From positions 1-22,571 of the forward strand of contig JAUNJL010000027.1 of the NCBI GenBank assembly GCA_030533315.1: a DNA stretch of 22,571 nt, in the 5' to 3' direction. The DNA comes from Eubacteriales bacterium. GTDB lineage: Bacteria; Bacillota_A; Clostridia; Lachnospirales; Lachnospiraceae. Made by a program: the position numbers and the translations under genes. How positions within the stretch are numbered: the first letter of the stretch is position 1; each line of letters begins with the position of its first letter. Under the pieces are notes generated by a model. The model was not told the DNA's origin, ran no database searches, and saw nothing but the letters and a program-made list of their open reading frames with translations. Shown piece by piece: positions 22,556-22,571 of this stretch.

Positions 22556-22571
22556 GCGGAACCGGCAAAAA

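Overview
The window looks like chromosomal DNA of an anaerobic, Gram-positive gut-type Clostridia, most likely Lachnospiraceae. The evidence is G+C-rich Firmicutes-style coding, strong AGGAGG ribosome sites with several TTG/GTG starts, small families common in Lachnospiraceae (DUF6110, DUF4867, DUF2284), and intrinsic terminators. It holds 19 genes that I can support. There are no rRNA or tRNA genes, no CRISPR array and no insertion sequence.

Region 1 (1-3463) is a metal-transport cluster. It contains a Fur-family winged-helix regulator without the usual metal-ligand motifs, a 26-residue single-span microprotein that starts at TTG, a 95-residue membrane-anchored DUF6110 protein, an intrinsic terminator, and a P1B-like P-type ATPase whose transmembrane metal motif is DFSC rather than CPC. 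Region 2 (3553-6237) is a second, more classical metal operon: a strong promoter overlapped by an ArsR/SmtB-type operator, a free-standing HMA metallochaperone, a CadA/ZntA-type Zn/Cd ATPase without its own HMA domain, and an ArsR/CadC-type sensor as the last gene.

Region 3 (8642 down to 6242, minus strand) is a small operon of an orphan HicB-like protein, a DUF2284 cysteine-rich protein and a MATE exporter. It converges on the ArsR gene. Region 4 (8836-12077, plus) is a GH31 alpha-glucosidase translationally coupled to a Cof-type HAD phosphatase and closed by a terminator.

Region 5 (about 12098-17686) is a ugp-type operon in the order ugpC-ugpA-ugpE-ugpB-ugpQ: an ABC importer for glycerol-3-phosphate or glycerophosphodiesters, plus the phosphodiesterase that would release glycerol-3-phosphate. 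A roughly 250-nt leader with a terminator-like hairpin and two crossing long-range complementarities precedes it. Region 6 (17717-22555) encodes an AraC regulator, a DUF4867 cupin-like protein, an L-fucose/L-arabinose-type isomerase and a xylulokinase-type FGGY kinase. This looks like a pentose or deoxysugar isomerase/kinase module.

The best candidates for undescribed biology are the microprotein/DUF6110/DFSC-ATPase cluster, the structured ugp leader, and DUF4867 in the sugar module. All functions are read from motifs and context only; no database search was run.
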